Assembly (NCBI GenBank): GCA_902373545.1
Contig: CABKMZ010000013.1
Location: forward strand, 1-40,243
Reading direction: 5' to 3'
Source: an uncultured Actinomyces sp.
GTDB lineage: Bacteria > Actinomycetota > Actinomycetes > Actinomycetales > Actinomycetaceae
Length of the DNA stretch: 40,243 bases
Positions within the stretch are counted from its first letter, which is position 1; each line of letters begins with the position of its first letter. The translations under genes were made by a program, and so were the position numbers. The notes under the pieces are model-generated. The model saw only the letters and a program-made list of their open reading frames with translations, was not told the DNA's origin and made no database searches. Positions 1 to 8,472 of this stretch are shown here, one piece after another.

Positions 1-340
1 CGCGCTCGATGATGGCGTGCCCCGCCTCCGTCGCGTATCCGTTGCCCCAGTAGGGTGCGCCGATCCAGTATCCGATGTCAGCGATGGTTGCCTCGGGGGA
101 GTCTGTGTCAATGCGCAGCGCGATCGAGCCCACGATTTCACCGGTCGATCCGAGCGTCACCGCGTAGCTGTCGGGTGCCGCCAGGACGGTCGACAGCGCC
201 TCGTGGGCATCGTCGATGCACTCGAAGGGTTTCCATCCGCACAGCATCCCGATGCGTGGATCGCGGGCCAGCTCGTAGAGCTCCGGTGCGTCCATATCGT
301 TCCAGGGCCGTAAGCGCAGGCGCTGAGTGTGAATGATCAT
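1..340 (-). CDS. GNAT family N-acetyltransferase (RimJ/RimL-like), truncated by window edge
   Basis: The N-terminal 113 codons of an acetyltransferase read leftwards and leave the window. The start is the ATG whose complement ends at 340. The protein opens with MIIHTQRLRLRPW, the usual beginning of the Acetyltransf_3 (RimJ/RimL) group, and has IVGSIALR followed by IGYWIGAPYWGNGYATEA, which is the acetyl-CoA binding motif A of GNAT enzymes. Members acetylate protein N-termini, antibiotics or small amines; the substrate cannot be told here. A purine-rich stretch (GGGAAAG) lies about 10 bp before the ATG on the minus strand. It is divergent from glf. The missing C-terminus lies outside the window, so intactness is unknown. 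Confidence 0.85.
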   Translation of the reverse strand, partial: MIIHTQRLRLRPWNDMDAPELYELARDPRIGMLCGWKPFECIDDAHEALSTVLAAPDSYAVTLGSTGEIVGSIALRIDTDSPEATIADIGYWIGAPYWGNGYATEAGHAIIER

Positions 341-467
341 TGGTCGTTCTTTCCCGTTGAAGGTGCAGGCTGGTAGGAGGCGACAACAGCAGGATCGTCG
401 GAACCAATCAGTGGTGGCGACATCCGGCCTCTTCAGGACTTCAACGTACACGCTAACATGACCTGCT

Positions 468-543
468 GTCCCGCACCTCAACCCGCTCATCGGAACGTAG
501 GCGGGGTCGCCTACGTCCTGGACAGCGGGTTAGCGTGCGGGAC
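468..543. repeat. Nested inverted repeat in the glf upstream gap
   Basis: This is the main content of the 347-bp gap between the GNAT gene and glf. Three coaxial arms are perfect: 468-476 (GTCCCGCAC) with 535-543; 480-487 (AACCCGCT) with 524-531; and a central hairpin 495-503 (ACGTAGGCG) with 508-516, loop GGGT. Three unpaired bases on each side separate the outer two arms. A competing pair also exists: CGCTAAC (451-457) with GTTAGCG (529-535). No T-run follows, so it is not a classical terminator. It lies about 110 bp before the likely glf -10 element. It could be an operator, a structured leader or a small RNA; function unknown. Confidence 0.6.
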
Positions 544-653
544 CACCCGACATGTCAGCAGATGGAACAAGAATAGGTGAGCGCCGCCTCTCTGTTTGAG
601 CGTGTCCGCGCCCCGGCCTCGTCCCCGTTCCAGCACGCCCTGGCCTGGGCGGA

Positions 654-659
654 TACGAT
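654..659 (+). promoter_or_regulatory. Putative -10 element of glf
   Basis: TACGAT fits the actinobacterial TANNNT -10 pattern and would start transcription near 666, leaving a leader of about 22 nt that contains the AAAGGGGAG ribosome binding site. No good -35 is visible. Confidence 0.45.
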
Positions 660-675
660 GGTGTTAATCAAGTGA

Positions 676-1830
<1,155 letters not shown>

Positions 1831-1846
1831 CGGGTTTCCTCTTCGC

Positions 1847-2785
1847 ATGGTATCGATCGTCTGGTCGGTCCTGTCGATCGCTCTCATCATCGGCGTCGGC
1901 TGGATTGCTCGCCGATGGGGTGCACTCGGCCGTGATGCCGCTGGTTCCCTCGCATCGGCAACGTATTGGGTGGCCAGCCCAGCGATGCTGTTCCACGCGA
2001 TTGTCTCGACCGGCACGTCCGGAGTTTTTGGCGCTCCGCTCGCCGTGGCCGCCGCGTCGGGTGTCGGCACCGCACTGCTCTTCGTGCTTGTCACACGCCT
2101 GTTCCTGCGCCTGTCGCGCGGGGAGACCGCTCTGGGAGCCATGGCCTCGTCCCTGAACAACGGGGCCTACATCGGCATCCCGATCGCCGTCTACGTCTTG
2201 AACGACGCCTCCGCTGTTGTTCCCATCCTGGTGTTCCAGCTGGGTTTCTTCACCCCGATGTTCTTCGTCCTGGCCGATCTGGTTGGATCGGGGCAGCGCC
2301 CGTCGGTGCTCGGCGTTGCGAAGGTCGTGGCGCGCAATCCCATGGTCATCGCAGCGGCGTGTGGCTTCCTGTTCTCCGCGGCGGGGTGGCCGATGCCGAC
2401 GCTCCTCGACGTGTCGACCTCGATGCTGGGGGCAGCCGCGCCCCCGATGATCCTCTTATCCTTCGGTGCGTCCCTCGTTGATCGTCGCTCGGCGTCCGGT
2501 GATTCCGGTATTGCGGCGACTGTCTGCGCTATCACCTGCAAACTTGCCCTCCAGCCCGCAATCGCGTGCGGCGTCGGAGTGCTGCTCGGACTGGCGGGTC
2601 CGGCCCTCATGTCGGTGACCATCATGGCTGCCCTGCCAGCCGCGCAGAACGCCTACATCGCGGCCACTCGGGCCAAGGCGGGGGAGTGCATCGCGCAGGG
2701 AACCGTTCTCGTGACGACCTTCGCATCGCTGCCCGTCGTCATCGCCATCGCGGCCATCTTCCACGGCCTGGGCGTCGTTTCCTAA
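1847..2785 (+). CDS. AEC (auxin efflux carrier) family permease
   Basis: This is a 312-residue, very hydrophobic protein with about ten predicted membrane segments in two inverted bundles, the normal size and layout for bacterial AEC transporters. The N-terminus (VLSIALIIGVGWIARRWG) and the conserved loop ASSLNNGAYIGIPIAVYVL with its N-G-IGIP signature are diagnostic. The second half ends with AALPAAQNAYIAATR, the equivalent conserved segment of the C-terminal bundle. Bacterial relatives export or import organic acids such as malate, but the substrate cannot be inferred. The reading frame is open far upstream inside glf, but homology begins at ATG 1847. Ribosome binding is weak, so translation may depend on coupling to glf 16 bp upstream. 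Confidence 0.88.
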   Translation: MVSIVWSVLSIALIIGVGWIARRWGALGRDAAGSLASATYWVASPAMLFHAIVSTGTSGVFGAPLAVAAASGVGTALLFVLVTRLFLRLSRGETALGAMASSLNNGAYIGIPIAVYVLNDASAVVPILVFQLGFFTPMFFVLADLVGSGQRPSVLGVAKVVARNPMVIAAACGFLFSAAGWPMPTLLDVSTSMLGAAAPPMILLSFGASLVDRRSASGDSGIAATVCAITCKLALQPAIACGVGVLLGLAGPALMSVTIMAALPAAQNAYIAATRAKAGECIAQGTVLVTTFASLPVVIAIAAIFHGLGVVS

Positions 2786-2896
2786 ACGGCCCGTCGCCGG
2801 ACCCGGCAGGCCCCGCCAGAGGCCTGAGCGACCCACAAACCAGCCATGGCCTCGTCAAAAAGAGGTCAAAAGCACGGTCTATATCGTGGACTGTAG

Positions 2897-2925
2897 CTGA
2901 CATCCTCGTGTAACGGCCATAGTCT
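2897..2925 (+). promoter_or_regulatory. Sigma-A-type promoter of the NSS transporter
   Basis: CTGACA at 2897-2902 and TAGTCT at 2920-2925 are separated by 17 bp, one mismatch from the TTGACA consensus and a full match to TANNNT. Transcription would begin near 2932, giving a leader of about 40 nt ending in AAGGAA (2958-2963). Confidence 0.65.
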
Positions 2926-2971
2926 GACTGAGCATTATCCCAAAATCAAACGAATCCAAGGAACACGATTC

Positions 2972-4558
2972 ATGTCATCCTCCGCATCCCGCCCCGCGCC
3001 CCGCGCGCGCGACTCGTGGAGCGGCCAGACTGGCTTCCTCCTGGCAGCCATCGGCTCGGCCATCGGCCTGGGCAACATCTGGCGTTTCCCCGGAGTCTCC
3101 TACTCCAACGGCGGCGGCGCCTTCCTGGTTCCGTACCTGGTCGCGCTGATCTTCGTCGGTATCCCCATGCTCTGGCTCGACTACGCAGTCGGACACAAGT
3201 TCCGCGGCTCCCCGCCGTGGGCGCTGCGTAAGATGATCGGCGGCGGCGAGTTCATCGGCTGGTTCCAGACCTTCGTCTGCTTCGTCATCATGGTCTACTA
3301 CGGTGCGGTCCTCGCGTGGGGCGTGCAGTACACCATCTACTCCGTGAACGAGGCCTGGGGCGCCGATCCGACGACGTTCTTCCTGGAGTCCTTCCTTGAG
3401 ACCGTTCCTGGCAACACCTTCTCGTGGGCCCCTGCATGGGCCGTCATGATCCCGCTCGCTCTCGTGTGGGTGCTCGTGCTCCTCGTCATCGGTCGCGGCT
3501 TGTCCAAGGGCGTCGAGGCTGCGAACAAGGTCTTCCTGCCGCTCCTCGTCATCTTGTTCCTCGCGCTCGTCGTCCGAGCGCTCTTCCTGCCGGGCGCCGT
3601 TGAAGGCCTCAACGCTTTCTTCACGCCGAACTGGATCGCGCTGTTCGACCCCAACGTGTGGCTGGCCGCCTTCGCGCAGATCTTCTACTCGCTGTCCGTG
3701 GGCTTCGGTATCATGCTGACCTACGCCTCCTACCTCAAGCCCAAGTCGAACCTGACGGGCACCGCTCTGGTCGCCGGCTTTGCGAACTCCTCTTTCGAGA
3801 TCCTCGCGGGCATTGGCGTCTTCAGCGCGATCGGCTTCATGGCCCACCAGGGTGGCGTGAGCGTGTCCGAGGTTGATGGCCTGTCCGGCCCGATCCTCTC
3901 CTTCGTGACGTTCCCGAAGATCATTTCGATGATGCCCGGCGGGCCCCTCTTCGGCGTTCTCTTCTTCTCGTCCCTGGTCCTGGCCGGCGTCACGTCCCTC
4001 CTCTCCCTGCTCCAGGTCGTTTCCGGCGGCCTGCAGGACAAGTTCGGCTGGTCGCCCGCCCGCTCGGCTCTCGTTCTCGGCGTCCCCGCGACTGTTATTT
4101 CGCTGGTGCTCTTCGGCACCCGCTCGGGCCTGAACAACCTCGACATCGTCGACAACTTCATCAACTCGGTCGGCGTCGTGTCCTCGGCGATCATGTTCGC
4201 GGTTCTGTGCGCGGTCGCCGGCCCCCGCCTCGGCGTCCTGCGCGCCCACATCAACTCGGTGTCCAGCGTGAAGGTCCCCTGGCTCTGGGAGCCCCTCGTC
4301 GGAATTGTTATCCCGATCGTCCTCTTCGTCATGATGGCGATGTCGATCGTGAGGATCCTGACGGAAGGCTACGAGACGTACCCGACGAGATACGTGCTGA
4401 TCTTCGGCTGGGGTTCCGTGGCGGTCGCGGTCATCGCGTCTCTGATTTTCACTCTCATCCCGTGGAAGCACCGCCCGGTGGACGCCCAGGCGACGGTCGC
4501 TCAGATTCTCGCTGACGACGCCGAAGATATCGCTTCGATTGAAGGAGGCGCCAAGTGA
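2972..4558 (+). CDS. metP: NSS-family sodium-dependent amino-acid transporter (MetP-like)
   Basis: This is a 528-residue membrane protein of the neurotransmitter:sodium symporter family, importing an amino acid with Na+. The N-terminal signature GSAIGLGNIWRFPGVSYSNGGGAF is near-canonical for the Na1/Na2 sites and substrate site in membrane helices 1-2. Eleven to twelve hydrophobic segments follow, with the conserved FYSLSVGFGIMLTYASY stretch (helix 6) and FFSSLVLAGVTSLLSLLQ (helix 8). The start ATG 2972 has AAGGAA 8 bp upstream. The stop overlaps a 56-residue membrane peptide by 4 bp, the gene order of the MetPS methionine/alanine importer known from Corynebacterium glutamicum. The substrate assignment rests on that context and is inference; the family is certain. 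Confidence 0.9.
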   Translation: MSSSASRPAPRARDSWSGQTGFLLAAIGSAIGLGNIWRFPGVSYSNGGGAFLVPYLVALIFVGIPMLWLDYAVGHKFRGSPPWALRKMIGGGEFIGWFQTFVCFVIMVYYGAVLAWGVQYTIYSVNEAWGADPTTFFLESFLETVPGNTFSWAPAWAVMIPLALVWVLVLLVIGRGLSKGVEAANKVFLPLLVILFLALVVRALFLPGAVEGLNAFFTPNWIALFDPNVWLAAFAQIFYSLSVGFGIMLTYASYLKPKSNLTGTALVAGFANSSFEILAGIGVFSAIGFMAHQGGVSVSEVDGLSGPILSFVTFPKIISMMPGGPLFGVLFFSSLVLAGVTSLLSLLQVVSGGLQDKFGWSPARSALVLGVPATVISLVLFGTRSGLNNLDIVDNFINSVGVVSSAIMFAVLCAVAGPRLGVLRAHINSVSSVKVPWLWEPLVGIVIPIVLFVMMAMSIVRILTEGYETYPTRYVLIFGWGSVAVAVIASLIFTLIPWKHRPVDAQATVAQILADDAEDIASIEGGAK

Positions 4559-4725
4559 CCGCTCCCGCTATCGCTCTGATGATCCTGACGATCCTGCTCG
4601 TGTGGGGTGGCCTCGTCGCGTCCGTCGTGCTGTTGCAGGTCCTGTCGGTGCCTACCGATGAAGAGACCGAGGCCGCGCAGCGCGCTATCGAAGCCTTCGA
4701 AGCCTTCGAAGCTGCGAAGCAGTAG
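4555..4725 (+). CDS. metS: Small subunit of methionine/alanine-type NSS importer
   Basis: This 56-residue protein starts at GTG 4555, overlapping the transporter stop (GTGA), with GGAGG at 4544-4548. It has one membrane segment (about residues 4-31, rich in Ile/Leu/Val) followed by an acidic, Ala/Glu-rich tail with the repeat EAFEAFEA encoded by a duplicated GAAGCCTTC. This matches the MetS-type accessory peptides that are required by MetP-type NSS transporters and are normally encoded directly downstream in actinobacteria. The 4-bp overlap suggests coupled, near-stoichiometric translation. Its length makes it easy to miss in automatic calls. The name is given by size, topology and position rather than by a long conserved motif. 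Confidence 0.82.
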   Translation: MTAPAIALMILTILLVWGGLVASVVLLQVLSVPTDEETEAAQRAIEAFEAFEAAKQ

Positions 4726-4734
4726 GGTGGCATC

Positions 4735-5481
4735 GTGAAGCTCGTTGCCTTTGATCTCGATGACACTCTTGCCCCCTCGAAGTCGCCGCTGCCGCCCGAG
4801 ATGGATGTGGCGCTGCGCTCGCTGCTCGATCACGTGGAGGTGTGCATCATCTCCGGTGGCCAGATGGGCCAGTTCCGCACGCAGGTGCTGGACAACCTGA
4901 ACGCCTCGGATGAGGAGCTCTCGCGCCTGCACCTGATGCCCACCTGCGGCACGCGCTACTACCGCTTTGAGGGCGGGGCGTGGGTCGAGCGTTACGCGCA
5001 CGACCTGGACCCCGTGGTCGCCGCTCGCGTTATCGACTCCCTGGAGCGTCACGCTCGTGAGCTTGGCCTGTGGGAGGAGAACCCGTGGGGCAATATCATC
5101 GAGGACCGTGGCTCCCAGATCACCTTCTCGGCACTTGGCCAGGAGGCACCGCTGGACGCGAAGCGCGCCTGGGATCCCGATGGGACCAAGAAGGCAGCCC
5201 TGCGCGACGCCGTGCAGCCCGACGTTCCCGAGCTAGATGTGCGCGGGGGCGGGTCGACCTCGGTTGACATCACGACGCGCGGCATCGACAAGGCCTACGG
5301 CATGGGCAAGCTCGTCGAGGAGACGGGGATCCCCGCCTCCGAGATGCTCTTCATTGGGGACCGCCTGGATCCCGAGGGTAACGACTATCCCGTCAAGGCC
5401 GCCGGCTACGCGACGCGCGCCGTGTCGGGCTGGGAGGAGTGCGTCGAGGTCATCCGTGAGCTCGTCGAGACTCTGAGCTGA
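4735..5481 (+). CDS. HAD-IIB family phosphatase (phosphomannomutase-like)
   Basis: This is a 248-residue cytoplasmic HAD-superfamily protein. Motif I is FDLDDTLA (residues 5-12) with the two catalytic aspartates, motif II is CIISGGQ, and motif IV is FIGDRLDPEGNDYPVK, whose aspartates bind Mg2+. The cap between them contains IIEDRGSQITFSALGQ and DITTRGIDKAYGM, which place it in the HAD-IIB (Cof/phosphomannomutase-like) branch, so it may act on a sugar phosphate. The start is GTG 4735, nine bases after the small transporter subunit. AGGGTGG overlaps that stop codon, so translation is probably coupled. A strong bidirectional terminator follows. Substrate unknown; a true mutase role is not supported by sequence alone. 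Confidence 0.85.
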   Translation: MKLVAFDLDDTLAPSKSPLPPEMDVALRSLLDHVEVCIISGGQMGQFRTQVLDNLNASDEELSRLHLMPTCGTRYYRFEGGAWVERYAHDLDPVVAARVIDSLERHARELGLWEENPWGNIIEDRGSQITFSALGQEAPLDAKRAWDPDGTKKAALRDAVQPDVPELDVRGGGSTSVDITTRGIDKAYGMGKLVEETGIPASEMLFIGDRLDPEGNDYPVKAAGYATRAVSGWEECVEVIRELVETLS

Positions 5482-5495
5482 CGCTCATATTCAAT

Positions 5496-5539
5496 CGGCA
5501 CGAGGCCGGGGCTGGGTTTCCAGCTCCGGCCTCGTGCCG
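5496..5539. terminator. Bidirectional intrinsic terminator
   Basis: Two 20-nt arms (5496-5515 and 5520-5539) pair with one G-U wobble around a GTTT loop. It separates the converging HAD gene (plus) and the SpoU methyltransferase (minus, ends 5581). TTGTG follows on the plus strand, and an AT-rich ATTGAATAT follows on the minus strand, so it can serve both directions. Confidence 0.9.
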
Positions 5540-5580
5540 TTGTGCCTGGGCAGGTTGCGACGCTTTGCGCGCGTGTGGCG

Positions 5581-6453
5581 CTACGAGGCGCCGATGCCCC
5601 GGGTCGCCCAGAAAACGACGGCCGAGGCGGCGGCGACGTTGAGCGAGTCCACCCCGTGGTCCATGGGGATCTTGACGGTATAGTCCGATGCCGCGATCGT
5701 GCGACGGCCCAGGCCGTCGCCTTCGGTGCCCATGACCATCGCCAGGCGGGCGTCCGGGGCCTGGAGGGTGGGGAGGGCGGCGAAGTCGTCGAGGGACACG
5801 GAATCGTCGGAGAGAGCCAGGGACGCGACCGTAAACCCGGCGCGCTGGAGGGCCGCGATGTCACCGGGCCAGGACTCCAGGCGCGTCCACGGCACCTGGA
5901 AAACCGTCCCCATGGACACGCGCACCGAGCGCCGGTACAGCGGGTCCGCGCACTGCGGGGTCACGAGGACCGCGTCCACGCCGAGCGCCGCCGCGCTGCG
6001 GAAGGCCGCGCCCACGTTCGTGTGGTCGACCAGGTTTTCCAGGACGACGACGCGGCGTGCGGGCTCCCCGCCGCGCGCCGTGGCCAGCAGCTCGTCGAGC
6101 GTGGGCAGCACCGGGCGCTGCATGGCAGCCAGTGCGCCGCGATGCAGGTGGAAGCCCGTCATCTGTTCCAGGACATCCTCGTCTGCCACGAAGACCGGCA
6201 GCTCCGCGCCGTCGGCGGCCCCGGTCGCCCCCTCGATGAGGGGCGTGAGGGACTCCAGCCATCGGCTCGACATGAGGAAGGACCGAGGGTTGTGGCCCGC
6301 GCGCAGGGCGCGCTCAATGACGTTGGCCGACTCGGCCATGTACAGGCCGCGCTCCGGCTCGATCTTGGAGCGCAGGCGCACGTCCTTGAGGCGCGTGTAG
6401 TCCTCCAGGCGTGGATCCGCGGACAGATCGGCGCCGGTCAGCTCAATGATCAC
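5581..6453 (-). CDS. TrmH/SpoU-family RNA 2'-O-ribose methyltransferase
   Basis: This is a 290-residue SPOUT methyltransferase that transfers a methyl group from S-adenosylmethionine to a ribose 2'-hydroxyl of rRNA or tRNA. The three SpoU motifs are complete: motif 1 NLVDHTNVGAAFRSAAALG, motif 2 MVMGTEGDGL and motif 3 IPMDHGVDSLNVAAASAV, which form the trefoil-knot cofactor site. The N-terminal third (about residues 10-110) resembles the RNA-binding extension of large SpoU proteins such as RlmB/TsnR. The exact target nucleotide is unknown. The start is GTG at 6453, eight bases after the pyrD stop with GAGGCGAG between, so it is the last gene of the pyrD unit. A shared terminator lies 41 bp beyond its stop. 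Confidence 0.92.
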   Translation of the reverse strand: MIIELTGADLSADPRLEDYTRLKDVRLRSKIEPERGLYMAESANVIERALRAGHNPRSFLMSSRWLESLTPLIEGATGAADGAELPVFVADEDVLEQMTGFHLHRGALAAMQRPVLPTLDELLATARGGEPARRVVVLENLVDHTNVGAAFRSAAALGVDAVLVTPQCADPLYRRSVRVSMGTVFQVPWTRLESWPGDIAALQRAGFTVASLALSDDSVSLDDFAALPTLQAPDARLAMVMGTEGDGLGRRTIAASDYTVKIPMDHGVDSLNVAAASAVVFWATRGIGAS

Positions 6454-6461
6454 GGCTCGCC

Positions 6462-7526
6462 TCAGGCACGCTGGAGGGCGCGGGAGACCTCGCCCGGCCA
6501 GGACGGGCCCTCGAAGATGAAAGCGGAGAAGGCCTCGACCAGGTCCGCGCCCGCGCCGATCATGCGCAGCGCGTCCTCGGGCGACGAGATGCCACCCGTG
6601 CCGATGAGAATCTGGTCGTCGTCAAGATGACGTGCCACCAGGGAGACGACCTCCAGCGCACGGGGCAGCAGGGGAGCGCCCGAGACGCCGCCCTCACCCA
6701 GGTCGTGGTTGATCGTCGTGTTCGTGGCGACGACCCCGGTCAGGCCCAGCTCTTTGGTCAGCTCAACGACGGCGACGATGTCCTCGTCGGCCAGGTCGGG
6801 AGCGATCTTGACGAACAGAGGCATGACGCGGTCGGGGGCCCCGGCCTCGCAGCCGCGGCGCGCGGCCTGCAAAATCGGGCGCAGGTGGTCGACAGACTGA
6901 AGGTCGCGCAGGCCCGGCGTGTTGGGGGAGGAGACGTTGACGACGACGAAGTCGACCCAGTGGGCCAGGACCCGCGCGCAGTACTCGTAGTCGGCGGGCG
7001 CGTCGGCCTCGGGGGTGACCTTGTTCTTGCCGATGTTCGCACCCACGATGGCGGCGCGGCCAGCGTGGGTGGAGCGCAGCTCGCGTAACTTCTCGGCGGC
7101 CGCGTCCGCGCCCGCGTTGTTGAATCCCATGCGGTTGCGCAGGCCCCGTTCCTCCATGAGGCGCCATAGGCGCGGCGCTTCGTTACCCGGCTGCGGGCGC
7201 GGCGTCACGGTGCCGATCTCGACGAAGGCATAGCCCAGGGCGCTCATGCCCAGGACGGCCTCGGCGTCTTTGTCCATGCCGGCGGCCAGGCCCAGTCGAG
7301 AGGGCAGGGTGCGGTGGCCGAGGGTGAGGGGGACTTCGGCGCCGCCGACGGTGCGCGTCGGCATGCGCTGGGGATCTACGTAGCCCAGGGTGGCCCGCAT
7401 GAGTCCCCGCGTAAGAGCACAGCGCCCTGCGAGGGAGATCGCACCCAGGCCCAGGTGGTGTGCCTGCTCCGGGTCAGAACGCGAAATGAAGTGTCGGAAT
7501 GTCCAGTTGTACGCGCGTCGGATCAT
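6462..7526 (-). CDS. pyrD: Dihydroorotate dehydrogenase (quinone), class 2
   Basis: This enzyme oxidises dihydroorotate to orotate in pyrimidine synthesis, passing electrons to membrane quinone. The 354-residue protein has the class 2 N-terminal helical extension (residues 1-40, with RHFISRSDPEQAHHLG) that docks on the membrane. The FMN site (GLAAGMDKDAEA, FVEIGTVTPRPQPGN, NRMGFNNAG) and the catalytic NVSSPNTPGLRDLQ segment are present; the catalytic base is a Ser around residues 199-200 (class 1A and 1B enzymes use Cys). IGTGGISSPEDA closes the phosphate site. The start ATG at 7526 has TACCCT ending 7 bp upstream, so a leaderless transcript is likely although the upstream gene ends only 18 bp away. 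No other pyr genes are nearby. Confidence 0.96.
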   Translation of the reverse strand: MIRRAYNWTFRHFISRSDPEQAHHLGLGAISLAGRCALTRGLMRATLGYVDPQRMPTRTVGGAEVPLTLGHRTLPSRLGLAAGMDKDAEAVLGMSALGYAFVEIGTVTPRPQPGNEAPRLWRLMEERGLRNRMGFNNAGADAAAEKLRELRSTHAGRAAIVGANIGKNKVTPEADAPADYEYCARVLAHWVDFVVVNVSSPNTPGLRDLQSVDHLRPILQAARRGCEAGAPDRVMPLFVKIAPDLADEDIVAVVELTKELGLTGVVATNTTINHDLGEGGVSGAPLLPRALEVVSLVARHLDDDQILIGTGGISSPEDALRMIGAGADLVEAFSAFIFEGPSWPGEVSRALQRA

Positions 7527-7533
7527 AGATCCT

Positions 7534-7539
7534 AGGGTA
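7534..7539 (-). promoter_or_regulatory. -10 element for leaderless pyrD transcript
   Basis: On the minus strand TACCCT ends 7 bp before the pyrD ATG, placing the transcription start at or next to the start codon. It sits in the 18-bp gap after the upstream gene. Confidence 0.5.
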
Positions 7540-7544
7540 GTTGA

Positions 7545-8312
7545 TTAGTCCCACCATGCCCACCACCAGCGCGTGGCTGTTGCGTCTCGGGTGAGGATGC
7601 GCATCTCGTCGGGTGGGATGGCGTCGTCGCCCAGCCCAAGGACGTCGGCGAGGGTGAGCCAGTGCTGGTAGGCCGGGTAGGAGGCGTCGTCGATGGGGCG
7701 TCCCGTGTGTGCGATGATCGCCGACTCGGGCACGCACACGGTGTCGATGCTGACGCGCTCGTCCCAGCGGGGAGCGCGGATGACATATCCTTCGAGCGTG
7801 AGACCGTCGATGCGGGTGGCGGCGCGCAGCAGGTCGGCGATGCGCGGCGCGTTGTTTTGCCGGTCGCTACGTGCGAGCGGGGGTAGGAGGGAGCGCAGCC
7901 TGCGCGCGTCTGCGCCCGACAGGTCGGCGAATCTGGCGTAGTCGCCCGTGTCCCAGCCCTCGCAGATGTAGGGGGAGAGCAGCGCGGTGACGTGGCGGTC
8001 GTCGAGCCAGTGCATGGGCCCGTACATGCCCTCGCGCACGGGGCCCTCCTCGGTGGGGTCCTCACTGCACGAGCAGGTCGCGGGGCTGGGCTCGGCAGAG
8101 GCCGTGGTGTCGAGCGCGGGGGAGACAGCCTCGGTGTGCGCGGACCCCCGGGGGACCCGAGCGGACGAGGCCGTGGCCAGCGCAGCGGTATCGGGGATCC
8201 AATCGGGAGGATCGGCCTCGTCGACTGAGGTGGCCGACACCGACACCGGCACCCCCTCATCGTCATCGATGCGAACATGGGAGGTGGCGGTCAGAGTGAC
8301 TGAGACGTGCAT
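7545..8312 (-). CDS. Protein of unknown function (255 aa)
   Basis: I do not recognise this family. The start at 8312 is supported by GGAAGGAC 7-8 bp upstream; the frame stays open back to 8459 but has no ribosome site there. Residues 1-25 look like a beta strand pair (VSVTLTATSHVRI). Residues 30-95 are a low-complexity Ala/Ser/Pro/Glu linker with CSCSEDP. Residues 95-255 look folded, with MYGPMHWLDDRHVTALLSPYICEGWDTGDYARFADLSG, a VIRAPRWDERVSID segment and an aromatic C-terminus WWWAWWD. No signal peptide or membrane span is visible, so it is probably cytoplasmic. It lies 18 bp upstream of pyrD. Its upstream region holds three TATCCACAGG-type boxes at 30-bp spacing, also found before yraN-comM-dprA. 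Confidence 0.8.
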   Translation of the reverse strand: MHVSVTLTATSHVRIDDDEGVPVSVSATSVDEADPPDWIPDTAALATASSARVPRGSAHTEAVSPALDTTASAEPSPATCSCSEDPTEEGPVREGMYGPMHWLDDRHVTALLSPYICEGWDTGDYARFADLSGADARRLRSLLPPLARSDRQNNAPRIADLLRAATRIDGLTLEGYVIRAPRWDERVSIDTVCVPESAIIAHTGRPIDDASYPAYQHWLTLADVLGLGDDAIPPDEMRILTRDATATRWWWAWWD

Positions 8313-8400
8313 GGCGATGTCCTTCCGTGTGGCGCGGCGGTTGTGCAGCGCCCCTCCAGGATCACGCCACGACAGCTCGCGACGCCAGCCCCGCGCGGGC

Positions 8401-8472
8401 CCCTGTGGATAGCGGGGCGACACGCCGGGGGCCTGTGGATAGAAACGATTCGGTCCCATGCCCTGTGGATGG
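8401..8472 (-). repeat. Three DnaA-box-like repeats with exact 30-bp period (site A)
   Basis: CCTGTGGAT occurs at 8402, 8432 and 8462 on the plus strand (ATCCACAGG on the minus strand), exactly 30 bp apart. The first two extend to TGTGGATAG, one mismatch from the DnaA box TGTGGATAA; the third is TGTGGATGG and sits in a terminator loop. The array is 89-160 bp upstream of the unknown gene starting at 8312. An equivalent array is at 35865-35934. Confidence 0.75.

Noticed and set aside
2975..4471. 498-codon minus-strand frame opposite the NSS transporter
   Set aside because: Extremely Asp/Glu/Arg-rich, as expected from the complement of a membrane protein; no motif.
8313..8459. N-terminal extension of the unknown gene to 8459
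   Set aside because: The frame is open and reads through the box repeats, but GGAAGGAC just before 8312 marks the start, and the same boxes are non-coding at the second site.
8401..8472. CRISPR-like array
   Set aside because: Three copies of a 9-10-bp core with 30-bp period; the repeat is too short and there are no cas genes. Better read as phased protein-binding sites.
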